The notes beneath the pieces were generated by a model. It had not been told where the DNA came from and did not search any database. It saw only the letters and a list, made by a program, of their open reading frames with translations. From an uncultured Eubacteriales bacterium (GTDB taxonomy: Bacteria; Bacillota; Clostridia; Peptostreptococcales; Anaerovoracaceae), in NCBI GenBank assembly GCA_902775345.1, contig CACYLW010000007.1, positions 160,096-224,095 of the forward strand: a stretch of 64,000 bases of DNA, given 5' to 3'. A program made the position numbers and the translations under genes. Positions 25,550 to 35,014 of the stretch are shown here, one piece after another (the first letter of the stretch is position 1; each line of letters starts with the position of its first letter).

Positions 25550-27937
25550 TCACATTATACCACGTTTTTTAAATAAGTCGACGGAGAGCCTGCTGCCGTG
25601 CATGTCGATGCCGACCGCGCCTGACAGATCGGTGCGGAAGACTTTGATCCCTCTTTCTTCAAGACGCTCAAGTGTCTGTTCATGCGGATGCCCATAAAAA
25701 TTATGCAGTCCGCACTGTATAACGGCTATGCTCGGCTTTGCCGCGTCAAGAAAAGCTTCTGAGGAACTTGATTTGCTGCCATGATGCGCGACTTTGAGAA
25801 TATCGCATTTTAACATGTCTGTTCCCTCGTAGTATTCGACCATATCCAGTTCATCTTCTTCAAGAAGATCTCCCGTTACCATTATCTTTATCTCCTTATA
25901 GCGGATCATATAAACCGTATTATGTTCATTCGGATCGTCAGCATCTATCGGTTCATCGCTTGCTTCCGCAGGCCATATCGCTTCTACGCTTACATCATCT
26001 GATATTTCGACTTTTGTATAAGGCTCTATGTAATGGATCTTTGACCGGTCGAACATATTGCCGGCCGCTCCTCTGTAGTCTGCCGGTATGCCGATTGCGC
26101 CGACCGGGAATTCTTCCGATAATTCTTCTATGCCCTTGTAATGATCGGCGTGCAGGTGTGTAACAAGGGCAATATCTACAGCATCGGCGCCGCTGTGGAT
26201 CAGATAGGGCATCAGTATGTTCCTGCCGACGTTATACCCTTCGCTCTTTTCTTCTTCTGAGCTGCCGCAGTCAGGCTGACCGCCTCCGTCTATAAGCGCG
26301 TCATGGTCTTCAGCCCTTATGTGTACACAGTCTCCCTGTCTGACAGAGACAAAGACGATCTCATCATCAGAAATACTGTCATACAGGCAGGCTGACAGCA
26401 TAAGCGCCGGCATGAGAAGCAAAACACCTTGCTTAATAACAGTCCCGTATTCTTTTCTCAGAAGCTTTATCCTCGCCCATTCAGACGACAAGCCGAATAC
26501 AAACATGTAGATCGTAATTATCGCAGCTGCGCCGGGACCTGCTGTCTTAACTGAAAATCCGCCATCAAGGCTAAGGAAATGGTTTGTTTTTATCACCGCG
26601 TATGATATCAGTTCTGCCAGATCGATCCCTGTGGAAGGTACCCTTCCGGCTGCGATCTCTGCCATCAGCAAAAGTATGCAGACAGGTACGAGTACTGAAG
26701 CAAGCAGTATTACAGGAATGTTTATCAGCATCGACAGAGGATTGATCCTGCAGTACGAATACGCTATGACCGGTATGGTTGCGAACTGCACTGCAAACAT
26801 TACGGCAAGGGCCTCACCTGTTACCCTTGATAAGGGACCTGTCAGAAACGCTATTCCGCACAGCGCAAGGAACGAAAGCTGGAAACCTGAAGCGAAAAGC
26901 TGGTATGGCTCGTATGTCAGTATGATCAGTGCTGCAAGACTTATTGATGTAAGCAGATCGGAATGTCTTCTCAGGTGTGACGCCATCAGACTGACAGTCA
27001 GAACGATGCAGGCTCTTGATGTAGAAGGGCTCCACATGGTCATCTCTCCATATAGCAGAATGACCGCTGTTATGATCATCGAGACCGGCAGTGTTCTTTT
27101 ACGCGCCGTAAGAAAACGTAATAAGCTGTAAAGAAAGCCCATATGCAGACCGCTTACAGCCAGAATATGACCTGTGGAATTATTATTGAATTCTTCGAGG
27201 ATATCATCATCTATTCCTGACTTGTCCCCGAAAATAACACCCCGGATGAAACCCTGAGTATCCTCGTCGAATCTGCTGATAAAGTTTTCTCTGGCATCAT
27301 AGAGGAACATCCTGACCTCAGTGCCCGCATATGTTTCCGTACCGGTCACATTCACGATATAGGCTTTGAACCTTACGGTGACCCCCTTGCTCTTCATGTA
27401 TAAGGAATAATCAAAACATCCGGGATCTTCAGCCGCGGGGATCTCTGCATATTCTCCCTTTGCTTCGATCAGAGCACCGGTATATCCATATGCTCCGTAG
27501 CGTTCCAGCGCTTCGGAAGTACGGCAGCCGGCATGTGCGGCAGATCGCGAAGCAGCATCTTCATCCAGTGTGATCAGTATTCTGGAAGGTCCGGTTTCAT
27601 CGCTTTTAACTATGAGCCTGATTTTATCGTCCCTGACCGAAACCGAAGTCACTCTGCCTCTGACGTGATCTTTCTCATATACATATGATAACGACCGGCT
27701 GTATGCGGCAGCTCTGAACGAGAAAATAACAAATCCTGCCAGAAACATCATCGCAAGTATCTTTTTCTGTCTCCTGACCAATGGCTGCTCATCCGCATCC
27801 GTAAAAAAGACTGCGGCAAGGACGGCAGCGCATAAGCCTGCTGCTTCGATTATCCGTGATCTTTCGTAAACAAAAAAGCCGGCTGTGATACCGGCTATAT
27901 AAAGCAAAGTGTACAGTGCGAGTTTTCTTCTTGGCAT
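25550..27937 (-). CDS. comEC: ComEC/Rec2 family DNA uptake channel
   Basis: Membrane channel for transport of single-stranded DNA during natural transformation, 795 residues. The layout is complete: two N-terminal hydrophobic helices, an OB-like extracellular domain, the competence core with GHILAVSGLHMGFLYSLL (about 251-268), several membrane helices, and a C-terminal metallo-beta-lactamase-like domain with THLHADHYKG (near 600) and KVAHHGSKSSSS. The ATG immediately follows a hairpin that buries the ribosome site (27938-27954). dprA and comM in the same window fit a DNA uptake capacity, although late competence pilus genes are not seen here. Confidence 0.93.
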   Translation of the reverse strand: MPRRKLALYTLLYIAGITAGFFVYERSRIIEAAGLCAAVLAAVFFTDADEQPLVRRQKKILAMMFLAGFVIFSFRAAAYSRSLSYVYEKDHVRGRVTSVSVRDDKIRLIVKSDETGPSRILITLDEDAASRSAAHAGCRTSEALERYGAYGYTGALIEAKGEYAEIPAAEDPGCFDYSLYMKSKGVTVRFKAYIVNVTGTETYAGTEVRMFLYDARENFISRFDEDTQGFIRGVIFGDKSGIDDDILEEFNNNSTGHILAVSGLHMGFLYSLLRFLTARKRTLPVSMIITAVILLYGEMTMWSPSTSRACIVLTVSLMASHLRRHSDLLTSISLAALIILTYEPYQLFASGFQLSFLALCGIAFLTGPLSRVTGEALAVMFAVQFATIPVIAYSYCRINPLSMLINIPVILLASVLVPVCILLLMAEIAAGRVPSTGIDLAELISYAVIKTNHFLSLDGGFSVKTAGPGAAAIITIYMFVFGLSSEWARIKLLRKEYGTVIKQGVLLLMPALMLSACLYDSISDDEIVFVSVRQGDCVHIRAEDHDALIDGGGQPDCGSSEEEKSEGYNVGRNILMPYLIHSGADAVDIALVTHLHADHYKGIEELSEEFPVGAIGIPADYRGAAGNMFDRSKIHYIEPYTKVEISDDVSVEAIWPAEASDEPIDADDPNEHNTVYMIRYKEIKIMVTGDLLEEDELDMVEYYEGTDMLKCDILKVAHHGSKSSSSEAFLDAAKPSIAVIQCGLHNFYGHPHEQTLERLEERGIKVFRTDLSGAVGIDMHGSRLSVDLFKKRGIM

Positions 27938-27954
27938 GGCAGGTATCTCCTGCC
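27938..27954 (-). promoter_or_regulatory. Hairpin masking the comEC ribosome binding site
   Basis: On the minus strand GGCAGG AGATA CCTGCC forms a perfect 6-bp stem that contains the AGGAG ribosome site, and the comEC ATG starts at the next base. Such a structure should lower translation unless melted. Confidence 0.6.
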
Positions 27955-28045
27955 GTTAATGATAAAGTATCTTTTTTCTCAAAACTGTACAGTTCTGATG
28001 GTTGGGATTCTGTATGATCTCATTCGATTTTTGAACGGATCCGGA

Positions 28046-28690
28046 TCAGCCTTTGATCGCGGCTATCTCAGCGGTCCTGTCTGCAGCCTTGAATACTGCT
28101 GATCCCGCAACTATCAGATCGACTCCTGCGTCCCTTACGAGGTGAGCGTTTGCCGATCCGACACCACCGTCTACCGAGATAACATAATCAAGGCCGAGTT
28201 CTTCACGCTTTGCCTTGAAGTAAGCGATCTTCGGAAGGCTGCTGTCCATGAATTTCTGGCCGCCGAATCCCGGCTCTACAGACATGACCAGTATCTGGTC
28301 GATGTCTTTCAGATAGTCGTCAAGCACTTCAGGAGCAGTTCCCGGTTTGATGGAAACACCGGCTTTTGCACCGGCAGCCTTGATGTGGCTTAAGGTATGA
28401 GCCAGATCATCACAGGCTTCGTAATGCACTGTTATGAACTCAGTGATCGGAGTGATGAAGTTCTCGATATATCTGTCAGGATCCCAGATCATGAGATGGA
28501 CATCATACGGTGCTGTCGTGATGTCATTCAGGCTTTTCATGACCCCCGCGCCGAAGCTGATGTTCGGTACGAAAGAACCGTCCATAACATCGATATGGAG
28601 GTAATCAATACCTCTTTCGCATATGTCTTTCACATCCTCGCCAAGTCTGGCGAAATCCGCAGCGAGAATCGAAGGTGCTATTTTTGCCAT
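28046..28690 (-). CDS. rpe: Ribulose-phosphate 3-epimerase
   Basis: Interconverts ribulose-5-phosphate and xylulose-5-phosphate in the pentose phosphate pathway. The 214-residue TIM barrel has IAPSILAADFARLGE at the start, HIDVMDGSFVPNIS (about 33-46), DVHLMIWDP (about 64-72), VMSVEPGFGGQKF (about 135-147) and SVDGGVG (about 170-176). Metal ligands His33, Asp35, His66 and Asp172 are all present. It overlaps rsgA by 13 bp, the usual rsgA-rpe arrangement. Confidence 0.95.
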   Translation of the reverse strand: MAKIAPSILAADFARLGEDVKDICERGIDYLHIDVMDGSFVPNISFGAGVMKSLNDITTAPYDVHLMIWDPDRYIENFITPITEFITVHYEACDDLAHTLSHIKAAGAKAGVSIKPGTAPEVLDDYLKDIDQILVMSVEPGFGGQKFMDSSLPKIAYFKAKREELGLDYVISVDGGVGSANAHLVRDAGVDLIVAGSAVFKAADRTAEIAAIKG

Positions 28691-29583
28691 TTCTTTACCT
28701 CCTCGGTCATTGATTTATATGATTCATATCTTGATACGGCTATTCTTCCGTTTTTAAGCGCATCTTTTACGGCGCATTCCGGCTCATTGATGTGCATGCA
28801 GTCCGAATATTTGCAGATGCTGTTTAGATCACGGAATTCCGGAAAAAGATCTCTTACGGCAATGGGCTCCATACCCGGCATGTCCAGGGATGTGAATCCA
28901 GGCGTGTCATAAAGCATCGTTCCGTCAGACATCGGGAAGATCTCGACATGCCTGGTCGTATGCCTTCCCCGTCCGGTCTTGCTGCTTATGCGTCCGGTGG
29001 CAGCCTTGAGCAGCGCCTCTTCGGCTTCAGCGATCCCGGGTTCACCGGCATGGAGCTGATTGGTTATCGTGGACTTTCCGACGCCCGATGGTCCGGCAAG
29101 TGCCACCTTCTTTCCGCCTATGATTCCTCGAAGCTGTCCGATCCCTTCCCCTGATATCGCATTGACACTGACTGCAGGATATAAGGATGAATAAACGGAA
29201 AGCGCTTTATCCACAGCTTCCTTCCCGGCCAGATCCGCCTTTGAAATACATATTACAGGGTCTATGCCTGCCAGTTCACAGCCTGCTATAAGCTTATCTA
29301 TTACAGGATAATTGACATCCGGCTGCACTAACGAAAACACGACCACCAGGATATCCAGATTGGATACCGGTGGTCTTGTCAGATAGTTCTTTCTCTCAAC
29401 AACGCGGTGGATGACGCACTCGCCGTCCTTGTCATTTTCGTCAATATCAAAATCGACGACGTCACCAACGTATATCAGATCCTTATTTCTCTTGAGATTA
29501 CCGCGTGCTTTGCCCATGACGACAGTTTCGCCGTCATAGACGAAGTAGAATCCCCCTATACCTTTGACAACAGTTCCTATCAT
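28678..29583 (-). CDS. rsgA: Small ribosomal subunit biogenesis GTPase RsgA
   Basis: This circularly permuted GTPase checks 30S maturation. In the 301 residues an OB fold comes first, then the permuted G motifs: G4 CISKAD (about 115), G1 GPSGVGKST (about 164-172), G3 DTPGF (about 226). A C-terminal zinc site follows with CKYSDCMHINEPECAV (about 257-272; Cys, Cys, His, Cys ligands). Follows prkC by 15 bp in the conserved prpC-prkC-rsgA-rpe order. Confidence 0.95.
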   Translation of the reverse strand: MIGTVVKGIGGFYFVYDGETVVMGKARGNLKRNKDLIYVGDVVDFDIDENDKDGECVIHRVVERKNYLTRPPVSNLDILVVVFSLVQPDVNYPVIDKLIAGCELAGIDPVICISKADLAGKEAVDKALSVYSSLYPAVSVNAISGEGIGQLRGIIGGKKVALAGPSGVGKSTITNQLHAGEPGIAEAEEALLKAATGRISSKTGRGRHTTRHVEIFPMSDGTMLYDTPGFTSLDMPGMEPIAVRDLFPEFRDLNSICKYSDCMHINEPECAVKDALKNGRIAVSRYESYKSMTEEVKKWQK

Positions 29584-29598
29584 GCGCAGTCCGTTCTG

Positions 29599-31341
29599 TT
29601 AGCCGTTGTCTTTATCTTTGTCTTTATCTTTGCTTTTATCTTTGTCACCATCATCCGTGGTGTCTTCAGGCTCCTCAGGTTCCGGTTCAGGTCCTGAACT
29701 TACCTGCAGGTCGATCGCAGTTCCCTTGTCGAGCTGGGAGTTGGCCTGATACTGCTGATATATGACATATCCCTTACCGATGGATGCATCCCAGTCGTAG
29801 GTGATGTTGCCCACACTGAAGCCTGCTGCTTCTATAGCCTGCTTGGCATCCTGAAGTGACATTCTGGTCACAGAAGGAACAGTGCTCTTTTCGGTTCCTT
29901 TACCATCAGATACTGTGATATCTACCGTACTCTCTTTATCGAGAGTTGAACCTGCTACAGGCTCCTGTTCGAGGACCTTGCCTGCCTTTTCAAAGGAAGT
30001 GATGTATTTTACATTTCCAAGCGCATATCCGTAACTTTTCAGGAAGTTTTCAACGTCTTCTTCCTGCATTCCCAGAACGCTCGGTACCAGACCTTCCTTA
30101 TTGCCCTTTGAGACATTGATCGTGATAGTACCTTCTTTAGGCATCTCGACACCCGGAGCAGGATCCTGCTGACATATCCTGCCCTCCGCATACTCGGATG
30201 AATAGATATCGTTGCCCTTCTTCAGTTTGAAGCCTTCGGCTTCTGCTATGGCCACTGCATCGTCATAAGTTTTGTCGAGCATGTCCGGAGCAGCCTTGGT
30301 TGGTGAGAAAACGCCCATCTTCCATGCTATGTACCCGGCTGCAGCAGCAGCGAGCAGCAGCATGACGACTGTAATGATAGCTACGTTTTTTCTGCGCTTT
30401 TTCTTTCTTTCGCGCTCTCTTGCTTCTACTACTTCCTCAATATCCTTTTCAAGATCCTGTTTGCGCTTGTTGCGTTTTTCGACTACAGTCGTAGATTCAA
30501 ATATCGAATCCGGAGCGATGGCCGTAACAAACGAAACGTTGTCGAGATCCTGGATGAGCTCATCAGCATTCGCATACCTGTTGGTCTGGAACTTGCTGGT
30601 AGCCTTCATTACGATCCTCTCGAGAGCAGGCGGAATGCTTGGTTCCAGTTCTCTCGGAGGTGTGATCTCCTCATTGATGTGCTTGAGGGCTACCGTAACA
30701 GGGTTGTCTCCGTCGAACGGCACCTTGCCGGTGAGCATCTCATACATTACGATACCGAGTGAATAGATATCGGAACGCTCATCAACGTAATTGCCCCTCG
30801 CCTGCTCAGGCGAGAAGTAGTGTACGGAGCCGACGATCTTGCTTCCTGTCGAAAGAGTAGCATCATTTACTGCTCTTGCGATACCGAAGTCAGCCAGCTT
30901 GACCACGCCGTCGGTAGTTACCATTATGTTGTGAGGCTTTACGTCTCTGTGAATTATCTTGTTCTTATGAGCGATCCTCAGAGCGGAAGCTACCTGCTTG
31001 GAAATGTCGATGACCTTGCGGTAATCCATAGGTGCTTCATCCTCGATTATCTTGTTAAGAGTATCGCCCTCAATGAGCTCCATTACTATATAGTTGATGT
31101 TGCCCTCGCGGCCGACATCATAAACGCCCACGATGTTCGGATGAGAAAGGCCCGCAGCAGCCTGCGATTCCCTCTTGAAGTTCTCAACGAACGTCGCGTC
31201 TTTCGTAAACTCCGGTCTTAAGATCTTGACAGCAATAAAGCGGTTAAGGAGCTTATCCTTACCCTTATATACGACAGCCATACCGCCGTCGCCGATCTTC
31301 TCCAGAAGCTCATATCGCCCGGAAAGTATCCTGCTTGCCAT
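29599..31341 (-). CDS. prkC: PASTA-domain serine/threonine kinase
   Basis: This membrane Hanks-type kinase senses muropeptides or lipid II. Residues 1-270 are the kinase domain, with GDGGMAVVYKG (about 17-27), the catalytic loop HRDVKPHNIM (about 135-144) and DFGIA (about 156-160). A juxtamembrane basic segment and one membrane helix (about 318-340) follow. Three PASTA repeats then cover about 350-555, each with a P..G.....A....G motif. The last 25 residues are an Asp/Lys string encoded by a short tandem repeat. 580 residues. It is preceded 2 bp upstream by the partner phosphatase gene, as is usual. Confidence 0.95.
   Translation of the reverse strand: MASRILSGRYELLEKIGDGGMAVVYKGKDKLLNRFIAVKILRPEFTKDATFVENFKRESQAAAGLSHPNIVGVYDVGREGNINYIVMELIEGDTLNKIIEDEAPMDYRKVIDISKQVASALRIAHKNKIIHRDVKPHNIMVTTDGVVKLADFGIARAVNDATLSTGSKIVGSVHYFSPEQARGNYVDERSDIYSLGIVMYEMLTGKVPFDGDNPVTVALKHINEEITPPRELEPSIPPALERIVMKATSKFQTNRYANADELIQDLDNVSFVTAIAPDSIFESTTVVEKRNKRKQDLEKDIEEVVEARERERKKKRRKNVAIITVVMLLLAAAAAGYIAWKMGVFSPTKAAPDMLDKTYDDAVAIAEAEGFKLKKGNDIYSSEYAEGRICQQDPAPGVEMPKEGTITINVSKGNKEGLVPSVLGMQEEDVENFLKSYGYALGNVKYITSFEKAGKVLEQEPVAGSTLDKESTVDITVSDGKGTEKSTVPSVTRMSLQDAKQAIEAAGFSVGNITYDWDASIGKGYVIYQQYQANSQLDKGTAIDLQVSSGPEPEPEEPEDTTDDGDKDKSKDKDKDKDNG
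29605..29645 (-). repeat. Short tandem repeat coding the PrkC Asp/Lys tail
   Basis: TCTTTGTCTTTA-type units repeat about three times (plus-strand reading), giving an alternating Lys-Asp tail outside the cell after the last PASTA domain. Slippage could vary its length between strains. Confidence 0.6.
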
Positions 31342-31343
31342 GC

Positions 31344-32075
31344 TTAATCCTCCAAATCAACGCAGATGACGGAAATATTGTCGTTGCCGCCGTTTTCGTT
31401 TGCCATATAAACCAGGTCCTCTGCGCAGGCCTTCATATCATCGTGTCTGTTGAGCACCGAAAGAATGGTGTCATCATCGACTTCATCATACAGACCGTCG
31501 CTGCAGAGCAGTATGCGGTCTCCTTCCTCGACCGGAACGCTGAAACAGTCAGGCTCATTGTTCGCGTTTGCTCCGATCGCTCTTGTGATCACGTTTTTCC
31601 TTGCGTGAAGATGAGCTTCCTCCTTGGTGATCGCGCCCATCTTTACGAGATCGTTGACATATGTGTGGTCGTCAGTGATCTGCTGTATCATGTCGCCGTG
31701 CGCGAGATATACTCTGCTGTCGCCGACATTCGCAACGTACATTTCGTCGCCTCTTATATATGCAAAAGTAAGAGTTGTAGCCATGCCGCCGTACTGCGGC
31801 TTAGCCTCTGACAGTTTGATGATGAACTGGTTTACGTAGTTTACGGCAGCCCTGAAATATCTGAACACCTCGTCACGTGAACCAAGCCATTCAGGCGGGT
31901 TGTGACGAACGAATTTTTCGAGTGCGTCAAGTGCCGACTGGCTGGCTATTTCGCCTGACCTGTTGCCTCCTACTCCGTCTGCAAGCATGAAGAAGTTGAG
32001 ATCTTCACAGGCTTTTAGTGAGTCTTCATTGGTGGGTCTGCGTCTGCCTCTGTCTGTCAAGTAACCAGTTTTCAT
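31344..32075 (-). CDS. prpC: Stp1/PrpC-type PP2C protein phosphatase
   Basis: Mn2+-dependent Ser/Thr phosphatase that reverses PrkC phosphorylation. The 243 residues have all PPM motifs: GRRRPTNEDS (about 10-19), LADGVGGNRSGEIAS (about 32-46) with metal-binding Asp, NVGDSRVYL (about 117-125), ITDDHT, and LLCSDGLYDEVDD (about 188-200). Located between rsmB (21 bp) and prkC (2 bp). Confidence 0.95.
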   Translation of the reverse strand: MKTGYLTDRGRRRPTNEDSLKACEDLNFFMLADGVGGNRSGEIASQSALDALEKFVRHNPPEWLGSRDEVFRYFRAAVNYVNQFIIKLSEAKPQYGGMATTLTFAYIRGDEMYVANVGDSRVYLAHGDMIQQITDDHTYVNDLVKMGAITKEEAHLHARKNVITRAIGANANNEPDCFSVPVEEGDRILLCSDGLYDEVDDDTILSVLNRHDDMKACAEDLVYMANENGGNDNISVICVDLED

Positions 32076-32096
32076 AATGATCAGTTCTCCGTCCTG

Positions 32097-33362
32097 TCAA
32101 ATTGCATTCTTCTCGATAATACAATAGTAAAATCCTACTTTGCCATTATATGGCATAAGGGTTGTCATTTCAATAATACGTGCCGAAGTGCTTTCTTTGC
32201 TTAATACATGTTTAACAACAGCTTCGTTCTCATTTTTATTGAGAGTACATGTTGAATATTCAAGTCTTCCGCCCGGTTTCAGATAGCGGAGAGCATTGGT
32301 AAGGATGCTCTTCTGAATGTTGATCAGTCCATCGTACTGTGATGGATCCGTGCTCAGTTTGATCTCGGGCTTGCTTGCGATGACACCGAGTCCGGAACAA
32401 GGAACATCTGTAAGGACATAATCAAAAGATTCTTTCAGCGAATCGTCGTACACGGCAGCATCGCGCTCTTCCAGAGCGCATATGCTCACGCCGAGTCTCT
32501 TCATGGCAGCCTGCGTGAGCATCAGCCTGTGTGGATGAACATCACAGGCTGTGATGCTGCCCTCGTTCCCCATCAGCTCCGCCATGTATCCGGTCTTTCC
32601 TCCCGGAGCGGCGCACAAGTCGAGCACCCTGCTTCCTTTCTCCGGTGACAGGGCTTTTACGGCTATCATGGAAGACAGGCTCTGAATCGTGTAGAAGCCC
32701 TGTCTGTACAGTTCACAGCTGACGATGCCGCTCCCCGCCGCGCGGATGGCTTCGCTGTTTTCTTCCGCTTCACGGCCCTCTATTCCGCATTCAGAGAGTT
32801 TCCTTATGACCTCGTCCCTGTCTGCCTTAAGCGTATTTACCCTTAAAAACACCTCTGACGGCTCATTCAGCGCTTCCGCGATGCGGAATGCTTCATCGCC
32901 GTATTGTTCGCTCAGAAGCGAAAATACGTCCTTGCTCATGGAATAGCGGATATGGGGCTCGAGCTTGTCCGGAGCAAAGTTTTCCTTCTGTCTCAGATAA
33001 TTCCTGAGCATGCCGTTCACGAAGCGGTCGCTTCCCTTTGCTACCGTTTTCGCGAGTTCCACGGCTTCGTTCACGGCTGCGTGATCAGGCACACTTCCAA
33101 GTTCATCGATGGCATAAATACCCATGCGCAGGATGATCAGCGGTCTTTGCTTTATACTTTTTATGCCTTTTCCGGCAAGGCTGTCGATCACATGATCTAT
33201 CCTGACAGTGCTCCTTATAACGCCTTTCGCAAACGAGCGAACGAAGCTCTCCCGCAGTCCCTTGCGATGCGAAACAGCTTCGTTGATCGAGATATTGGAA
33301 TATGCGCCGTCGGTATATACGGCTTTAAGCGCCTCAAATACCGCAAGCCAGTCCTTGTTCAT
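32097..33362 (-). CDS. rsmB: 16S rRNA (cytosine(967)-C(5))-methyltransferase
   Basis: This two-domain enzyme has 421 residues. The N-terminal NusB-like helical domain (about 1-135) has DHAAVNEAVELAK (about 97-109), and the SAM-dependent m5C domain follows. The latter shows LDLCAAPGGKTGYMAEL (about 245-261), DVPCSGLGV (about 317-325) with one catalytic Cys, and EYSTCTLNKNENEAVV with the other. In several Firmicutes rlmN follows; here prpC follows directly. Confidence 0.94.
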   Translation of the reverse strand: MNKDWLAVFEALKAVYTDGAYSNISINEAVSHRKGLRESFVRSFAKGVIRSTVRIDHVIDSLAGKGIKSIKQRPLIILRMGIYAIDELGSVPDHAAVNEAVELAKTVAKGSDRFVNGMLRNYLRQKENFAPDKLEPHIRYSMSKDVFSLLSEQYGDEAFRIAEALNEPSEVFLRVNTLKADRDEVIRKLSECGIEGREAEENSEAIRAAGSGIVSCELYRQGFYTIQSLSSMIAVKALSPEKGSRVLDLCAAPGGKTGYMAELMGNEGSITACDVHPHRLMLTQAAMKRLGVSICALEERDAAVYDDSLKESFDYVLTDVPCSGLGVIASKPEIKLSTDPSQYDGLINIQKSILTNALRYLKPGGRLEYSTCTLNKNENEAVVKHVLSKESTSARIIEMTTLMPYNGKVGFYYCIIEKNAI

Positions 33363-33368
33363 CAGGTC

Positions 33369-34073
33369 TTATCTCCTCCTGCCCGCTATCAGGAATACTC
33401 TGAGCAGGCTGGCGACTGCAGTTGCGAGAGCTGCTACATAAGTCATCGCTGCAGCCTTGAGGACTGTCCTCGATCCGATGTAGTCATCTTCATTCACGAG
33501 TCTGAGCTCCCTGAGGTTTGCCAGCGCGCGGTTCGAAGCATTGAATTCCACCGGCAGTGTGATCAGGTGGAAGAAAATAACGAAGAGGAAGCATATTACA
33601 CCAACAAGGTACATCAGGCTTCCGTATGGCGATGCCGCGGACATGACAAGGCCGAAGAAGATCAGCGGCCATGAAACCATCTGAGTCAGGTTGACTACAG
33701 GAACGATGCCGTTTCTGAGAGCGAGCGGTGCGTAATGAGTTGCGTCCTGGATCGCGTGTCCTACCTCGTGGCAGGCAATGCACACCGCGGAAACGGAACG
33801 CGAGCCATATACTTCCCGTGAAAGATTGAGGCTCTTCGTCTTCGGATCGTAGTAATTTACAAGAGAATTTCCGCCGTTGAGGACATTGATGGCAACTCCG
33901 CGAAGTCCGTTTGCGTCCATCATCGCCCTTGCGGCTTCAGCGCCTGTGATACCCGTGCTGACAGGCACCTGCGAGTAAGTCCTGTATGCGTTGTTGATCC
34001 TCGCCTGCGTGATCATTGTCAGGAGGATCGCCGGGATAAGGACGAACCATGAATAGTCATAGTAATAATACAT
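33369..34073 (-). CDS. YugP-like zinc metallopeptidase, membrane bound
   Basis: A 234-residue integral membrane protein of the putative neutral zinc metallopeptidase family (YugP). One hydrophobic helix at the N-terminus is followed by a soluble segment with the zinc motif CHEVGHAIQ (HEVGH, about 106-110), then three or more hydrophobic helices at about 125-170 and 208-228. The signature GITGAEAARAMMDANGL (about 41-57) is typical. Commonly found between fmt and rsmB in Clostridia, as here; its start overlaps the fmt stop by 1 bp. Substrate unknown. Confidence 0.9.
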   Translation of the reverse strand: MYYYYDYSWFVLIPAILLTMITQARINNAYRTYSQVPVSTGITGAEAARAMMDANGLRGVAINVLNGGNSLVNYYDPKTKSLNLSREVYGSRSVSAVCIACHEVGHAIQDATHYAPLALRNGIVPVVNLTQMVSWPLIFFGLVMSAASPYGSLMYLVGVICFLFVIFFHLITLPVEFNASNRALANLRELRLVNEDDYIGSRTVLKAAAMTYVAALATAVASLLRVFLIAGRRR

Positions 34074-35014
34074 TATTTTCCCTCCTCTGCGCCGAATCTG
34101 TCTCCTGCCGAGAGCTTATGCCCTCTCATGAAATCGCCGGCGCTCATACGCTTCTTGCCCTGGAGCTGCTGCTCTAATACCCTGAGCTTGCCGCTCCCGC
34201 AATTTATGAAATAACTTTTCTTATCTGTTCTGCTTACTGTTCCCGGCTCACCGTCGGGTTCTTCATCAATAACTTCCGCCTTGTAAAATTTTACCTGCTG
34301 CCCGTCAAGGTAGCTGTAGCACGCAGGCCATTCAATGAACGCTCTGATCTTACATTCGATGCGTTCCGCCGGCTCATTGAAGTCCGTAAAGCCATCACCC
34401 TTTTTTATCATGCCGGCATATGTGGCTTCGGCATCATTCTGCGCCTCGTATACGGCAGTTCCGTCAGCTATGTGAGGGATCGTTTCAGCAAGGAGTTCCG
34501 CTCCCGCTTCAGCAAGTATCTCCGAAACTTCGGTGAAATCCCTGCCCTTTATATCGCAGGCGCATTTGCTTATCATGTCTCCCGTGTCGAGTCCTTCAGC
34601 CATGCGCATTATTGTGACGCCTGACTCATCAAGGCCCTCCAGTACTGCAGCCTGCATCGGAGAGGCTCCCCTCAGTTTAGGAAGCAGCGAGCCATGCACG
34701 TTCACGCATCCGTACTTCGGTATGTCAAGGACCGACTTGGGAAGTATCTGACCGAAAGCCGCCACGACAATCATGTCGGGAGCGATCTCTCTCAGACGGT
34801 CTATCAGTGCCGGATCCTTTTTGATCCTTACCGGCTGTGCGGTCTCGATCCCGTGCTCAAGCGCCAGCTTCCTGACTTCTGAAAGCACCATTTTGTTGCG
34901 GTTGCCTTTTCTGTCAGGCTGGGTCACTACAAGCGGTATCTCGTATCCCTCATCTATTAATTTCTGAAGCGACCGCGCAGCAAACGCGGGCGTTCCCATG
35001 AAAACTATTCTCAT
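34073..35014 (-). CDS. fmt: Methionyl-tRNA formyltransferase
   Basis: Formylates initiator Met-tRNA using 10-formyltetrahydrofolate. 313 residues. Signature elements are IVFMGTPAFAA (about 3-13), the catalytic NVHGSLLPKLRGASPMQ (Asn, His, about 107-123) and a later Asp (GLDTGDMI, about 143-150), then the C-terminal OB domain. It lies 1 bp after def, the enzyme that later removes the formyl group. Confidence 0.96.
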   Translation of the reverse strand: MRIVFMGTPAFAARSLQKLIDEGYEIPLVVTQPDRKGNRNKMVLSEVRKLALEHGIETAQPVRIKKDPALIDRLREIAPDMIVVAAFGQILPKSVLDIPKYGCVNVHGSLLPKLRGASPMQAAVLEGLDESGVTIMRMAEGLDTGDMISKCACDIKGRDFTEVSEILAEAGAELLAETIPHIADGTAVYEAQNDAEATYAGMIKKGDGFTDFNEPAERIECKIRAFIEWPACYSYLDGQQVKFYKAEVIDEEPDGEPGTVSRTDKKSYFINCGSGKLRVLEQQLQGKKRMSAGDFMRGHKLSAGDRFGAEEGK

